Source of the DNA: Ambrosia x helenae
Taxonomy: Eukaryota; Streptophyta; Magnoliopsida; Asterales; Asteraceae
Assembly: GCA_030844895.1 (NCBI GenBank)
Contig: CM061224.1
Span: 71,246,567-71,310,566 of the forward strand
Direction of reading: 5' to 3'
Length of the DNA stretch: 64,000 bases
The translations under genes and the position numbers were made by a program. Of the stretch, positions 42,431 through 55,256 are shown one piece after another; within the stretch, counting starts at the first letter, position 1, and every line of letters begins with the position of its first letter. A model generated the notes under the pieces. That model had not been told where the DNA came from. It did no database searches and was given only the letters and a program-made list of their open reading frames with translations.

Positions 42431-43290
42431 TTGGTATGGTGGAATTGAATGGGGAATTGAATTGACCATTACGAGGTAATGAAAAATATTGTGTTTGGTT
42501 AGTTAAAGAAATGAAATCACCCATTCCACAAGGGATTCCATTCCCTTAAAATCATTCCATCCACCCTCATATTTTTTTTTTCATTCCATCCCTCAATCAT
42601 CCTTTACTAACAGCACCATAAACCACCACCACCCACCACTCACCACCATCGTCACCACCCACCACTGCTGTCGCCACCACCTACCACCACTGTCACTGCC
42701 CACCACCGTCGCCCACCACCGCTACCGCCACCTGCTACCTTCACCCACCACCGTCGCCGCCACCCACCACTGCTGTCGCCACCACCTACCACCACTGTCA
42801 CTGCCCACCACCGTCGCCCACCACCGCTACCGCCACCTGCTACCTTCACCCACCACCGTTGCCGCCACCCACCACCGTCACCTACCCACCGCCGCCACCC
42901 ACCACCGCCACTGCTCACCATCGTCACCCACCCACTATCACCTTCATCCACCTCCACCCATCGCCACCGTTGCCACCACACACCACCACCTACCATCACT
43001 ACCACCAAACATGACCCACCACCGCCACTACTCACCCTCGTCGCCCACCCACCACCATCGCTACCGCCACATATCACCACCACCATCATCGCCACTGACC
43101 ACCACCCATCACCGCCACTAACCACCGATTTTATTCCTTCGTCTTTTCATGCCTATCCAACAACACAAAATAATGATTTATTTCATTCCCACATGGCAAC
43201 CAAACAAGACATGGAATGGTAATGATCCATTCCATTACCTTGTCTATTCCATTACCTCGTCCATTCCATTCTCTCTTCCATTCCATTACC
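42430..43290. mobile_element. MITE-like element carrying a CCACCACC minisatellite
   Basis: The left end has TTTGGTATGGTGGAATTGAATGGGG and the right side has the complementary phrases (CCATTCCATTACC, GGCAACCAAACAAG), a common plant MITE type built on GGAATGG/CCATTCC. The centre, 42610-43130, is a (CCACCACC)n-type minisatellite with a perfect 114 bp duplication around 42661-42774 and 42775-42888. The 157-codon Gly/Trp frame on the minus strand is a repeat artefact. Confidence 0.65.
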
Positions 43291-43310
43291 CCATATATAG
43301 TATAAAAGAT

Positions 43311-43530
43311 ATAGGGGGTGTTTGGGATTTTGATTATTCAAAATAGATTATGGGTTTTGAAAAAGCAAGGGTGGAGCTTCTTATAGATTATTGCGTTTTG
43401 GTACCCTAAAAAACTGATTATCTGCGTTTTCAAAACGCAATCCAAACACTAAAAATTGATTATCTGCGTTTTGAAAACGCAATAATCTAAAAATCAGATT
43501 CAAAACGCAATCCCAATCACCCACATAATA
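43311..43530. mobile_element. MITE with GGGTGTTTGGGATT termini and internal dyads
   Basis: The left GGGTGTTTGGGATTTTGATTA mirrors the right (GCAATCCCAATCACCC). Internally GATTATCTGCGTTTT and AAAACGCAATAATC repeat in both orientations. Non-coding. Confidence 0.65.
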
Positions 43531-43670
43531 GGGGGAAAATAAAATAACAGATCTTAATATGTGCACACCAACTCCTAAGTCTGATTAGCTTGCCACAGAC
43601 ACAACTAGACGTGTTTGTAAAAGCACGTAATTTTACCTTTTTTTCTAAGAAAGATAAAGTAAGGAGTTGT

Positions 43671-43840
43671 TTGATAGTCTTTTAGTGACTATCCAAAGGT
43701 TACATCTTAATGGTCCAAAACCTCTGAATGGCTAAGAGGTAACATTAAATGATTAAGAGACAAATTTTAAGATGTTACTTCTTAACCATTTATACTTAAG
43801 ATTACATCTTAACCATTAAGAGCAGTGACGGATCCAGGAA
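43671..43840. mobile_element. MITE fragment (GGAGTTGTTTGATAGTC end) next to a hAT-like end
   Basis: Starts GGAGTTGTTTGATAGTCTTTTAGTGACTATCC with repeated TTAACCATTAAG/CTTAATGG phrases. It runs into CAGTGACGGATCCAGG at 43825, a common plant hAT-type terminus. Neither element has a second end that I can place. Confidence 0.45.
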
Positions 43841-44249
43841 TTTTTTTCCACTAGGTTCCTTTTTTTAGATGCTCTAATTTCATATAAGCGAACATAAAAA
43901 TTTTCGGGTGGGTACAGGGGTTCGGGTCGGTCTTAGGGGTTTAGGTCGGTTTAGGGGTTCAACAGGTTAAAAGTTAACATCCCTAAAATAACAAATACTA
44001 TAATAACCACCAAACCTGGTCCTATCACCACAAGAGCCCGTCTTCTGCAAAAACACCACGTCGCCCCTGTTAACCACTACTACGGACCGCTCTAGAACCA
44101 CCCAAGGCCACCGAAATCTTAACCTGACCTGTAACCCTGCATAAAAACCACCACAGCCCTTCCAGGTCTGAAACGACGCGCCGCCATCCTCTTCCTCTGA
44201 CCAACCCTTAATCCACGACCAAACAGCGATGACCGAGCTGCTAACAACA
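43841..44249. other. repeat-derived, no gene seen
   Basis: The minus strand here is a plausible continuation of the gypsy LTR described next (open frame 43967-44296, Trp/Gly/Val-rich, no domain), but the other LTR copy does not contain it. Confidence 0.35.
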
Positions 44250-44800
44250 TTCACCCCTGTCCTCGAGCTTTGAAACCACCACGCCGCCTCCACCAAGTCC
44301 GGTGGAGGTCGGCCGCTGCTATAATTAGGGATGGGAGAGGGAGAGACTGAGAGAGAGAGAGAGAGAGGTTAGAGAGAGAGGGAGAGAAAGTGACGGGTTG
44401 GATTATTGTGGCTGCCAAAAGAGAAAAATGGTAGAGGAAGAAAGGATTATGAGATTTTATAGTTAGGGTTAGCTTGGTAAGTGGACACCGCGTATCTGAA
44501 TCTGTTTAAACGTATCGCGCCTCGGTTCGTGTTTTGGTTAAAAGATAAATTACAAAAGTTATTTGGTCGTGTTCGTAATTTAAAATAACAATAAACCGAG
44601 CAAAAATATAAATATTTTCGTCGCCTGACACGTGCGTTCGATGCACGTGCTCACATCGCGTTAATTAAATCGGTCGCAGTTTCCATTGTTAAAACGATCA
44701 GTTAACTTCCGAAATTAACATTTAATAATATTTAAAGGAAATAATTACTTCAAATAATTAAAATCATAACAGTTTTGATCGGAAGTTGCCGGTTGTCACA
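44250..44800 (-). repeat. gypsy 3' LTR part
   Basis: Starts TGTGACAACCGG on the minus strand at 44800. Homology to the right LTR stops abruptly at 44250. Contains a (GA)n run at 44336-44390. Confidence 0.78.
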
Positions 44801-46302
44801 TTCTCCCCATGTTACAGAAATTTTGTCCTCAAAATTTGAGGTGGGATATCTTCGAAGAACCAATGGGAATACATGAAAAGAGTCAACGGACTTATCGGTA
44901 CAATGGTACGAGAAAAAGTTTCAGAATCAACTGAATGCAAAGTGTAGACAATAGCTTTTGTCAACATATACTATTGGCGCACCTCAAACGAAGAAACTAA
45001 TGCACCAACGTTTTCATTACACGCCGCAAGGGGTGTTTGGATTTAAGGCAGAATCCAAACATACAACTGTTGACACGTGTACAAAATAAGTGTCTGATTC
45101 TGTGAAAGAATAATGAATTAACAAAAATTAGATTCCTTTACGATTGAATGTTGAAGGCCACTAACACAAAAGAATAGGGATTTAAATCATACTCAAAAAA
45201 TATCACTAGGTTCTAAAACAGGAACCTTAGAAGCTCGAGGAACAAGATCATCAAGATCTTAAACTGGTTTTAGAAAGGCAAAGTCACAAATGACACGAAC
45301 AGGGAAGGATCGGCAATCACGTCCGTCGCAACAACTCAGCTTCAACAGTAACGAGTGTCAATCTAAGTACACAAGAACCCCGATCCATAAGTACCCCGGT
45401 CCACAACGTGAACCGTAATGAATCCAGACAATACAAGAGATGACTAGACGCATGCAACTGAGCACCCAATGCCCAAAGCAATGCTCCCCAAAAACACGAA
45501 AAGATACAAGGATCACAACTAAAGGTAATAAGAACAAGTACCCCAAGCCGAGGAACTGATTCCTCAAGGTGAATACAAGATAATTGCTATAGACTGTCAC
45601 ATAATCAACCCAGCTTGACCAAGGATATGCTGAAGACCCTTGTGATCGGTATAAACGAAGCACTGGGTACCGTCCAAGCAGTGTCTCCAGATTACGGACG
45701 TCACACTAGCGAATAAAAAAAAACGATGACCTCCTCACATAGAATTAGCACACCCCAGACCCGAACTAGATGCAACACGACACACGATAACCAAGGACTT
45801 ACCCTTCCAAGGCATAGGCACAAAAGGCATTAAGAGATAAGAAGCTCTTAACAGTACGAGAACCAAAATAAAAGCGAAGCATAGCGACAAATAAGAAGAC
45901 ACACCGATAACAGTATCAGGATCCCCCTGGTTCGCCCGTAGTGTAACCCTCTAGGAATCACAAGAAGTTGATCTAGGTCCAATTCGGGTCCATCCGTCCA
46001 AACACAAAGTCCACTAGGATTTTCATGCCTTCTCGTTTATGATCTCGTGTGCACCCGACATGGTAAACTGCTTTACATGATCCTCCAGATGCACTTCAAG
46101 CTTGAAGTTCAAGTCACCGAATACTAGATTCAAAATTAAACAGATGATGTTATAAGAAATTAGGACACCAACACTCCGACATATGTTACCTGTATGCTAA
46201 GACTCAAACATATGTGACTGTCTAGTGTGTGTGAGACTCAGCTATAGACTAGACTCTACATGCAGTCCTAGTTCACTATAACCATTGGCTCTGATACCAA
46301 TC
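44801..46302 (-). pseudogene. gypsy interior remnant with RNase H trace
   Basis: Near 45610-45670 the minus strand encodes CFVYTDHKGLQHIL, the gypsy RNase H block (usually YTDHKSLQ). No other domain is readable. The rest, including the 101-codon frame at 45358-45663 in another register, looks non-coding or decayed. Confidence 0.65.
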
Positions 46303-48526
46303 TGTCACACCCTCAAATTTCCACGTGCAAGGTTTTACCGCGAGGCGCGTGACACACCAAGATCCAAGTCAACGGTCACAATAAACGACAACTATATGAT
46401 ATGAAAACAACGTAAACTGCCCATTAAGTTTCAAAATCAATCCATCGCCGCGGAAGCGTAATACTTTACTACAACTCAAAAGTAAAACATGAAAGTCTGA
46501 TAATACTCAAAATGAAATGCAAATGGATCCTAGACGTCGTGAGACTCCGTGTGCCTATCGACAGCTGCTACCTTGGCGACCTGAGACAAACATGCTAAAA
46601 ACGTCAGCAAATAATGCCAGTGAGTTCACAGGTTTTTTAAGTAAAACATTTCATGAACTTTTGAAAGACCATCATGATACTACCGACCGATGAAAACACT
46701 CGTTAAATATTTAAACTCCATAACGAACCTCCCAAACGAACTATCGCCCACCACGATTAACGAACTACCATCCCATGGGCAACGAACTGCTATATCATAG
46801 CCAACGAACTACCACATTGTGGTTAACGAACTACCGCATCACGGTTAACGAACTGCCACAACATAGGCCATATAATACTGAACATAAATGAATACTTTGA
46901 ACCCGAATGAACCCTCCCAAACATTGTGAACTTGCGAACACAATTGACACACGTTTAAAGAACACAACATGTTTTCTCCCCCGAAAATGTAAAACCAGTA
47001 AAAGAGTGGGGCCGTGAAACTCACCTTCATTTCCATGCTAAGCTAGCAAACAAATTCTGAAACCTCGACCGACTTCCTTGTGCCCTAATTACCAACAAAG
47101 GACACCTTAACAGTCTATCACACATAATCCTAGCTTATTAACCGCTCAAAAGATAATCTATCCGACTGTCTAGACTCGTGTGTACCAACACGAGTCTCAA
47201 TACGTTTCAACTCGACGAACCGATCGTGACTTATCTTAATTCTTGTATTACATAGCACCCAAGTTGCACACTTGTTACTATTTGTGTATAAACCATGTTG
47301 GACTAGTACCCCGAAACGTATAATTATCCTGAATCGTAGCTTGTCTCGTAAATCATATAAGTATATTTATTTTGTGTAATAATATTTTAGAAGATACTCT
47401 TTAAGGAAAATATAAGTTTAGTTATTAAAATCAATTAATAACATTTGTTACTTTTTCCCAAATATTGTTTGAAAATCATCTTTATTGTTACAAATAGTTA
47501 GTCGTTGAAAACATTTCGATTTTGTATATAGTACACTTGTCCAAAACACTTAAGGGAATTCATATATAGAAATAATAGCAGTTCGTTACGCTTTGATTTT
47601 ATAAAAAATTGGCAGAGTTTCCTCCGTTTTTGTACAAACCAGACAACACCCGTTGTCCACAATTTTCCCCAAATTCAACTTTCAAACACAATTCGTCAAG
47701 TCCTTTTATCCACAATTCCGATTCACGAGACTCTATACTTTCGTCACCTATGTATACTTATTTATATATATAGCAATATATATATAAAATATAGTCCGAC
47801 AATATAGTCCAATGTTATTTAGTCCGATGTTCGATATCTTAAGTCATGTTAAGTTAACCATTTACCAAAACGTCTTATATAATATATAGTTAACGTTTAT
47901 TATTCGGATCGTTCGCGAGTTAAAACTAATTCGTCCATATCAATATATTTATAAATTTATAATATTCATAAATATAATAATATTTACAAATACATAACAT
48001 TCACCCCTGTCCTCGAGCTTTGAAACCACCACGTCGCCTCCACCAAGTCTGGTGGAGGTCGGCCGCTGCTATAATTAGGGACGGGAGAGGGAGAGACTGG
48101 GAGGAGAGAGAGAGAGAGAGAGAGGTGAGAGAGAGAGAGACTAGAGAGAGAGAGAGAGAGAGAAAGTGACGGGTTGGATTATTGTGGCTGCCAAAAGAGA
48201 AAAATAGAGGAGGAAGAAAGGATTATGAGATTTTATAGTTAGGGTTAGCTTGGTAGGTGGACACCGCGTATCTAAATCTGTATAAACGTATCGCGCCTCG
48301 GTTCGTGTTTTGGTTAAAATATAAATTACAAAAGTTATTCGGTCGTGTTCATAATTTAAAATAACAATAAACCGAGCAAAAATATAAATATTTTCGTCGC
48401 CTGACACGTGCGTTCGATGCACGCGCTCACATCGCGTTAATTAAATCGGTCGTAGTTTCCATTGTTAAAACGATCAGTTAACTTCCGAAATTAACATTTA
48501 ATAATATTTAAAGGAAATAATTACTT
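46303..48526 (-). repeat. gypsy 5' LTR, truncated at its outer end
   Basis: Edge TGTCACACCCTC at 46303 matches the solo LTRs A and B, so this is the same broad family. 46727-46868 holds about six 25-30 bp units built on AACGAACTACC. (GA)n runs at 48085-48160. The outer 54 bp are missing and foreign sequence follows from 48527. Confidence 0.78.
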
Positions 48527-49680
48527 CACGAAGAAACAAATAATCTCACCACCGATTAGGAATGATAAGATTATGAGTTACTACAGGGTTGATCCTTCAC
48601 TAACAGCTACGGCTTGGAGATACCTGCAAATAAGAGTGAATGTGTGGGTGTGGAGACGACTACACAAGGTAGTAGTTTATGACAAAAACGGGGTGAATGG
48701 GGATACTATCTAGTATGATAGCTCTCCAGGTTAGTAGAAAGTGTCCTCTCCTATTGGGGGTGTGACCCCTTTTATAGGAGAGTCCGTATGCCACCATTAC
48801 CCAAGTCCTAACCGTGGTTAGGTTGTCTCCATCACCCTTAATTATGTTAGTAAGGTGATATATGGAAAGCTAAATTGAAGGGAATAGTGGAATCGAGTAC
48901 CGCCTTAATTGGTATGGTTACGTGATTCATGCATGGCTATTGACCATGCATGATATTCGCCTTGACCGACATATGACCAATCTTTGACTGTTGACTGAGC
49001 ATTAATGAGCTTTGACCAAGTCCTGCGCGTGGCTTTCTTCCGCGTGCTGATATTGTGCCGGGTTTGGGTACGCAGAATGGTGTATTCAGTACCCAATCCC
49101 ATCAAGTCCCCCCAGTCTAGTGTGTCTCTTATCTAAGAAGTAATGAAGAGATGTGAGGGATGCTGGACTTATTTGGAGTGAGTTGTTGCCTATGGTCTTT
49201 CCGCTGCTTACTGCCTTTGCGTGTGTATGTTAAGCTAAGTGATCTGCGTTCGCGTAAATCTTGTGTGGAGAACGGGTTTTGAAATTTTACGTCAACTGTC
49301 CGCAATAATTGAGACACGTCAGTTTGCATGTGTGGACAGTTGTCACTTCCCCCCTTGTATTTGAAAACTTGTGGTCTATATGGCGAGTGGTGATGACGCG
49401 ACTTCTATCAGTTGAGACGTGTACAGGCACGTTTGAGCGGCGGTTGTCAGGCGAGTGGGCGCGTGAGGCGCGTGTGACGCCTGTTTGTCTTCAGTTGTAC
49501 ACGTGTCGTTTCCCCATTGGGCTCATCTCCGAAAAGCCTGTCCATGACGTCAGACACATTAATTGCAAAGCCTATAAATTGAATTTTTTGAATGTTGCTT
49601 TCCCATATCCAACTGTTTCAAAATTTTGAATTTCTTTCTTCAACGTCTCTGTTTTCCTGAACACCACCATATCCTTCATT
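48527..49680 (+). other. 5' region of the gypsy-type transposase-domain gene
   Basis: Non-coding. The CATCAAGTCCCCCCAGTC phrase near 49100 looks like an element boundary or leader. CTATAAAT at 49572-49579 is a plausible TATA box about 105 bp before the first ATG, with a pyrimidine-rich leader. Confidence 0.5.
49572..49579 (+). promoter_or_regulatory. possible TATA box
   Basis: CTATAAAT, with start codon at 49681. Confidence 0.45.
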
Positions 49681-52600
49681 ATGTCACAAGATTCACAAGA
49701 TGTTCAAGAGTCTAGTAAAATGTCAGATTCTGTCAAGGATCTGGGGAAAGAATCATCCAAAAGTATAGAGGCCACCACTATCAAGTGGGATGAAGCCTCC
49801 TATTTGAGTTTTTCTTGATCAGTACGGCATTTTTCTTGAATGGGAGCCTGAACTTCCGGCCAAGGGAAAAACTGCTTTGAAGGCCCCTCCTGGTAAAATT
49901 GCATTGTATGCTGCAACGTTTACCAAGTGTTGTTTCCGTCTGCCGGCCACCAAGTTTGTGGTGGATGTGTTGTTGAAATATGGAGTGCATCCTACACAAT
50001 TGACCCTTTATGGGTGGTGCCGGATATTGCATTTTGAGGCTACTTGCCGAGCGTTGGAGATTGAACCTACCTGGGAGAGGTTGAATGTATTTTATGTTCT
50101 TGAAGCAGCACGTGGTGGGAGCGGTTGGTTCAGTTTAGGCATTCGCCGGAAAATTAAACAGCTTGTATCGGAGAAAGTGAAGTCCATGTACGAATGGAAA
50201 GACAAGTTTTTTTATGTCAAACATGGTGTTATTCCTGCACCCTTCGAATGGATGGTGTTGGGTTTGAAGGAAAAGATTGCTGAATTTCCTCCTATGGTGG
50301 GATTTAAAGATCAAGATTGGTACAAAACGCTCTGTGATCATGCTACTCCCTTGATGATGAATGAATGTCCGGAGAGCGTTTTGAATTTGCTGGGGATCAG
50401 CCTTATCTGCCCTGAGGGTCAAGACCCAATCCTCCAAGAGGTATTGAAGTCATATTTGCTTTATTGTCTCATATTCTTGCTTTGTGTTATTGCTCACATG
50501 TTTCTTATACATCCAGATGTCTCCCTGTTTCAATTGTTCGCCAAGCGCGGTGAGGCAAAGGTATTGTATACTCCGGTTGTTGCAGGTGTGCCGCGCTTGT
50601 CTGAGAGAACAAGTGGGAATTTTTTGTTTCCCAATCTAGTAGATCCTCCGAAGCAGTTTGTTCGGACAGGTTTGTGAATTTTAACCCGTATTTTTTGTTA
50701 TGATTATTTTCCTTTTTATATGCGAAGGAAGCACATTAGGTACGCGTTCTGCGTACTGATTCAGCGCATTCTTCGTGGTAGGTGCGGGTATACAACTCCG
50801 CAGGAAAGCTGAAAATGATGTTGAGGAAGTTACTTCAGAGCGCAAGGAGTCTTTTGGTTAGTCTTTGTAACTTCTTAACTCATTCCTCACGCATAGTTTA
50901 ATTTTATACAGATGTGGTTACCGCGTCAGGCACTAGTAATTCAAGGAAATGCGCTGTGGCCAGCAAGAGAGCCAAACCACCCGCCGCGCCCATCATAGTT
51001 GAGGAAGTTGACGAAGAATTGATGGAGTCTGACACGGAACTGGAGCATAAACGTGCTAGGCGTTCTTCTCCCATCCGTCAGTCGGATGATGTTGCTGAAG
51101 ATTTGTATCAGCAAAGGATCACCGAGTTGAATCAGAAACAGGTACAAGTTCCTCAGTCTTCAATTGGGAATCTAGAGGCCACCCGACCGGAACCTATTTC
51201 CGCAGTCCCGGTGAATGTATTTAAACCGTTGACATGGCCGTCCACGGACAAGCTGGAAATTCCTGTTAAACCTCCGCCTGTGCGTGAGAATTTGCCTATG
51301 AAGACCTTGAGGCATCTATCTGGTACATTCATTTTTCTTCCCTCTTTACCTCGTTTGTGATAAATTTGTTAAAATACCGTGAACAGCATTTTATGTAGGG
51401 CAACATCCTTTTGCAGAATCTCGGAAGAAGCCTTCGTCTCTGGCGCTGAAGGATGCATCTTTGTCTGGTCAGCCTACTGATGTGGCCGCGCAGGTGACAT
51501 CGGTTACAACTGAGACGGTTGTGGACGAAAATTGGTTATCTCAAGCTGAGCCAATCCTGGAGGATTTGGTTGTTGACGTGGAGAAGGATGTTATGCCACA
51601 GGGTGGGCCTGCCCAAGGTGAATTGGTGACTGTTGCGGAGAAGGATGTTGGTAAGGGAGTGGATGAGTCTGAAACTCCTAATCTGAACATAGAGTGTCCT
51701 GATTCGTTGACGAAGCAAGCGCATGAGCCAAGCTCATCGCAGGGATTTGAAGCGACGCTTGATAGTGGAAAAAAGGATCAAGTTACAGCTGGGAATCCGT
51801 CCGGTTTCGAGCGCACAGTGGTGGAGTCAACTGTGGTTTATACTGATGCTTCTGCTAGCGTTGGTGGTAACTCCGGTCATCGATGGAGAATGTTCTCCTC
51901 GCGCCCAGCTGACTCTTCTAGACCCTATCAACCGCGTTGGGATATCCTGGATACAACGCGATTTACAAATTCGCTCGATGCGCAAGAGTTTGTTATGATG
52001 TCCGTTCCTCCTGCGGAACGCGATTACCAGGATAGCATTGACCGTCGTTTTTTGTTTATTGACATGGCAATGAACCTTTCTTTGGGTGTCAGCGGACTTG
52101 GGTCTCTTATTAGGCGCGAGAATGAGTTTCAAAGAGATTACTAGAATTTGAAAGATTCTGAAGCTGCTTTGTTGAGACGCGAAGAAGAGTTCCAGCGTGC
52201 CCGTCATGACATCCGTGCCGAGATTGAGCATCATCAAAAGGTTGCTCGTGACGCTGTTGAGGAGTTGGAGAGAGTGAAGAAGGAGAAAGCGGATGCTTCT
52301 CAGGCTTGGTCCGTAGCTTGTAAGAGGACCAACCTTGAAACTGAGCAATTGCGGGCCACCATTAAGGAGTTGAAGCTTGAAAATGCCAACTTGAAGAAGG
52401 AGGTGGAGCAAAGCCGGGCAGCATCCGAAGAGAAGCAAGCAGAACTCGCTGATGTTATTCAAAAGTATAATTCTCAGCATGATGAACTTATTCGCGCAAC
52501 TTCTTCTTTGTATGATGCGGAGACCAAAGTGAAGGGGCTAACTTTGGAGAACACCCAAATTCAAGAAGAAAAAGCCCTGGCGGAATCCTCTTGCACGCAG

Positions 52601-53214
52601 GCAAAAATGGAATTAGACAAGGTGCAGGCTTTGTTGCTGTTGCTGCCAATGAGAGGATTGCATGGTTGATGGGCGATGGAGTTGCTGGGGTAAGGCATAA
52701 AATCTTCCTTTTGTAGTTTGCTTATTGGCTTATGCATTTTATTGATGTGTTATCTTTTATTGCGCAGGTATTCAAGCGTGTGTGGAACGATCCTGAGCTG
52801 ACAGAAGTGATTGCTCGCATCTCCAGTTCTTCCGTAAAACAAGGGATCAAGCTCGGTTTCTCCGAAGGTTTTTCCCACCATGCTGAAGGCAAGGAGAAGG
52901 AGTCCAGACCGTATGAGAATGAGTCATACGATGATGAACTGCTCAAGGCCTATGAAGATTACGAGCATCTGAAGTTTGAAGTTTTTGACTTGTTAGAAGC
53001 TTGCGCGAAGATTGATGATCTTGCTGGGGAGCTGCGTAATTATTTCATCAAGTCTGACCGTCTTGGTGCGGAGCTTGCTAAAAAAGCGCGGATGGAAGGG
53101 AAAACCAAGATGGTGGTAACTGATGGTGAGGCAGGAACGTCATCCGCTGCTGGAGAGAAGCGCGCAGAAGGTGCTGGGAGTGATGATATCTCCCAATATC
53201 TGAACCTTGGTTGA
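49681..53214 (+). pseudogene. multi-exon 'putative gypsy-type transposon' domain protein with C-terminal coiled coil
   Basis: A gene-like unit in about six exons. The N-terminal part (frame 49877-50440) resembles the plant 'putative gypsy type transposon' domain (Transposase_28): ATFTKCCFRLPATKFVVDVLLKYGVHPTQLTLYGWCRILHFEATCRAL, then FYVLEAARGGSGWFSLGIRRK and WKDKFFYV. Supported introns that keep frame: 50670-50781, 50857-50911, 51323-51398 and 52690-52767, all GT..AG. Exon 5 (51399-52689) carries an acidic Ser/Val-rich region and then a long heptad-type coiled coil (about 52150-52650, Glu/Lys/Ala-rich). The last exon (52768-53214) starts VFKRVWNDPELTEVI and ends in ISQYLNLG. Lesions: a shift in a T run near 49800, an out-of-frame junction at the first intron (50441-50516), TAG at 52142-52144, and a shift near 52630. 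Function unknown; such genes travel with LTR elements in plants. Confidence 0.72.
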
Positions 53215-54480
53215 ACATCGTTGCTTTGTTTTGTTTCCTTTTCTCATCATGAACACTTTTCGTTTTTTATGTGTAATGAATATTGTAGCTTTTTTATGCT
53301 TTTTATATTCCACGTGTGCATGGTAATCAATGAATATTGATCGATGTCGTTGGGTCGGTCAAAAGAAAATATTAAGTAGTAAGTGGAAAGTAAGGTCGTC
53401 TCCACGGGAATTAGTGGAAAGTTGTAATTTTGCCTAGTTTTAATTAATATCTAGTGAAAAGTTATAATTGATTAAGAAACACTAATAAAGCTAGGAACCT
53501 TGATTTTAAGTTGAAAACAATAATTAAAAGAAAGTAACCCCATCCGGACCTCTGGTTTGACGATTCACCCAACTTGTTATAATTAGTAAGAATACCACAT
53601 AGACATGGCCTTGTTAATTGGTTGTAATTCAAGTGGTAATTAGACACAAGTTTTTAATAATAACCTATACAATCCAATTACCAAACCATATGTGCCAAAT
53701 ACCCTCCCAATAATCAAACTGCTCACGATGCAAGAAAAACCGAATGCGAATGATTAAAAGATAAGCAATTGAAACACATATAATTTGTTTAAATGAATCA
53801 AACCACAAGTATTCTTCAAAATATAAAGAACAATCCAAAATACTAAGATGAATCAAGTTGAGTTTCACATACAAACCATCCACCCGGAGGTGGTCACAAA
53901 GGAATTAGCCTCTCATCTCCATTGCAAGATCTTTACTTGATGTGTTGTTGAAGATTGAATGCATGATTTGATGATTAAGATGATGATTAGGAATGATTAA
54001 TTGAGGGAAAAACACCTTGGAAATCACTAAAAACGGCTAGGGTTAAGTGTGTTTACGTTTGGGAGCATAATTATTTATTTATGGGGTTTAAACCATTAAA
54101 TTCGCAACTCATGCTGACAGGGCGCAAGGTCAAACAAGACCAGCACACCTTGCGCTGGTAACCTTCTCAGCTTACGCTGGGGAGCACCAAATTTCCCAAA
54201 CTTTCTGTGATGCGCCGGGATCAGAGCACGTGCGCTCAAAGACATTTTACCTTGCGCTCCAACTCGAAATTCCTTCTTTCCTTCACACTTTCACTTGGGA
54301 TTGCATCCATAAACTTCCAACCTCTTGTCTAGCTTCCAAAACCTTCATATTAAGCTCCAATTAACTTCATTAAGCCTCAAGTACCTGCAAATCCGAATCA
54401 TTCTCAAAGTAACTATGTTTTATGATATAAACCACTTAAAAACACCTAGTTACACATACTAAAACATGGTTAAACATCCA
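53215..54480. other. 3' flank, LTR-like non-coding
   Basis: A 3' UTR-like stretch to about 53340, then TGTCGTTGGGTCGGTC... and GGTCGTCTCCACGGG, phrases common in plant LTR elements. Near 54118-54240 three phrases (GGGCGCAAGG, CTTGCGCTGG, TTGCGCTCC) repeat. No gene. Confidence 0.4.
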
Positions 54481-54872
54481 CCCATCACATATATTTATTA
54501 ATAATGAAATTTAGATCATAGATTATTCTCGGTTATTTACATATATTTATTAATAATGACTTTGGCCTTGGAATGCAAGTTAGATATACTAACAAGGTAA
54601 GTTTCATATTTTTTTCTTGGATTTTTCAACTTTTTGGAAACAAAAAAAAATTATATTATTATTACAAATATTACAAAAATAACATAACCCAATGTTTATA
54701 TAATAATGGTATTACACATTCATTATTCCATCCCTCTAATCAACTTTTTTTACTAGCAAAACAAGTTTCTTTATCTTATCCTTTTTTTTTTAATTATTCA
54801 TCTATTTATTTTGCTCTATTATTAACATTATGTGCTTATGTTTATATTTTTTATTTTTTTTGTTAAGTTGTA

Positions 54873-55256
54873 ATGGATATTAGAACTGCCCAAATGGTAG
54901 CCAACGATGCTATTCTTAATCAAATTATGTATTGTGGAATATTCAATGTGAATTGTCTTAACGACGCTCAGTTTTTTGAACACTGCAATGGGAAAAAATA
55001 TAGATCAAAGGTAATAGATGTATACATAAATATATTTATCCGTATGAATTTAATGGTAAGTAATTTACTTTTTCTCTCTTTTTTTAACCATAAATCTTCA
55101 ATAAATTATTTATATGTATCCTCATCTTACAGATTTTATTATTTATATGTATCCTTATCTTACACGCTTCCTATCAAATCTCTGTATTGTTATTTCCTTA
55201 TAGTAAAATCCTCTGTATCGCTGCTCCGTTTAGTGATACCAAAGGCGTTTGTTTAG
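54873..55256 (+). other. unidentified frame in the Helitron
   Basis: A 127-codon frame whose first half is soluble and protein-like (MDIRTAQMVANDAILNQI, CGIFNVNCLNDAQFFEHCNG, KKYRSK before a GTAATAG donor-like site) and whose second half is low-complexity and intron-like. A preceding piece DFGLGMQVRYTNK ends at a GTAAGT donor (54596). They could be two exons of the element's gene. I do not recognise it. Confidence 0.35.

Larger units (their letters stand above)
44250..48526 (-). mobile_element. internally deleted Ty3/gypsy element
   Basis: 44250-44746 and 47998-48526 are direct repeats (over 95% alike by eye) and represent LTR sequence. The primer site GGCTCTGATACCA (46287-46299, minus TGGTATCAGAGCC) adjoins the LTR edge TGTCACACCC at 46303. 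A polypurine tract (minus ACATGGGGAGAA, 44801-44812) adjoins the other LTR edge at 44800. Orientation is therefore minus. The interior is only 1.5 kb, far too short for gag-pol. The right LTR stops at 48526, 54 bp short of the expected GTTGTCACA end. Confidence 0.8.

Noticed and set aside
42652..43125. 157-codon Gly/Trp-rich reading frame on the minus strand
   Set aside because: It is the complement of a CCACC minisatellite; its composition and internal 38-residue duplication come from the repeat.
45358..45663. 101-codon hydrophobic minus-strand frame
   Set aside because: Another register at the same place gives the gypsy RNase H phrase, so this is an out-of-frame shadow.
44250..48526. Reading the two repeats as a simple complete LTR pair
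   Set aside because: Homology stops abruptly at both outer sides and the interior is too short; I describe it as internally deleted with truncated LTRs.
50441..50516. First intron of the gypsy-type domain gene as certain
   Set aside because: GT..AG borders exist but splicing would break the frame, and the unspliced frame stays open with a hydrophobic intron-like segment. Left unresolved.
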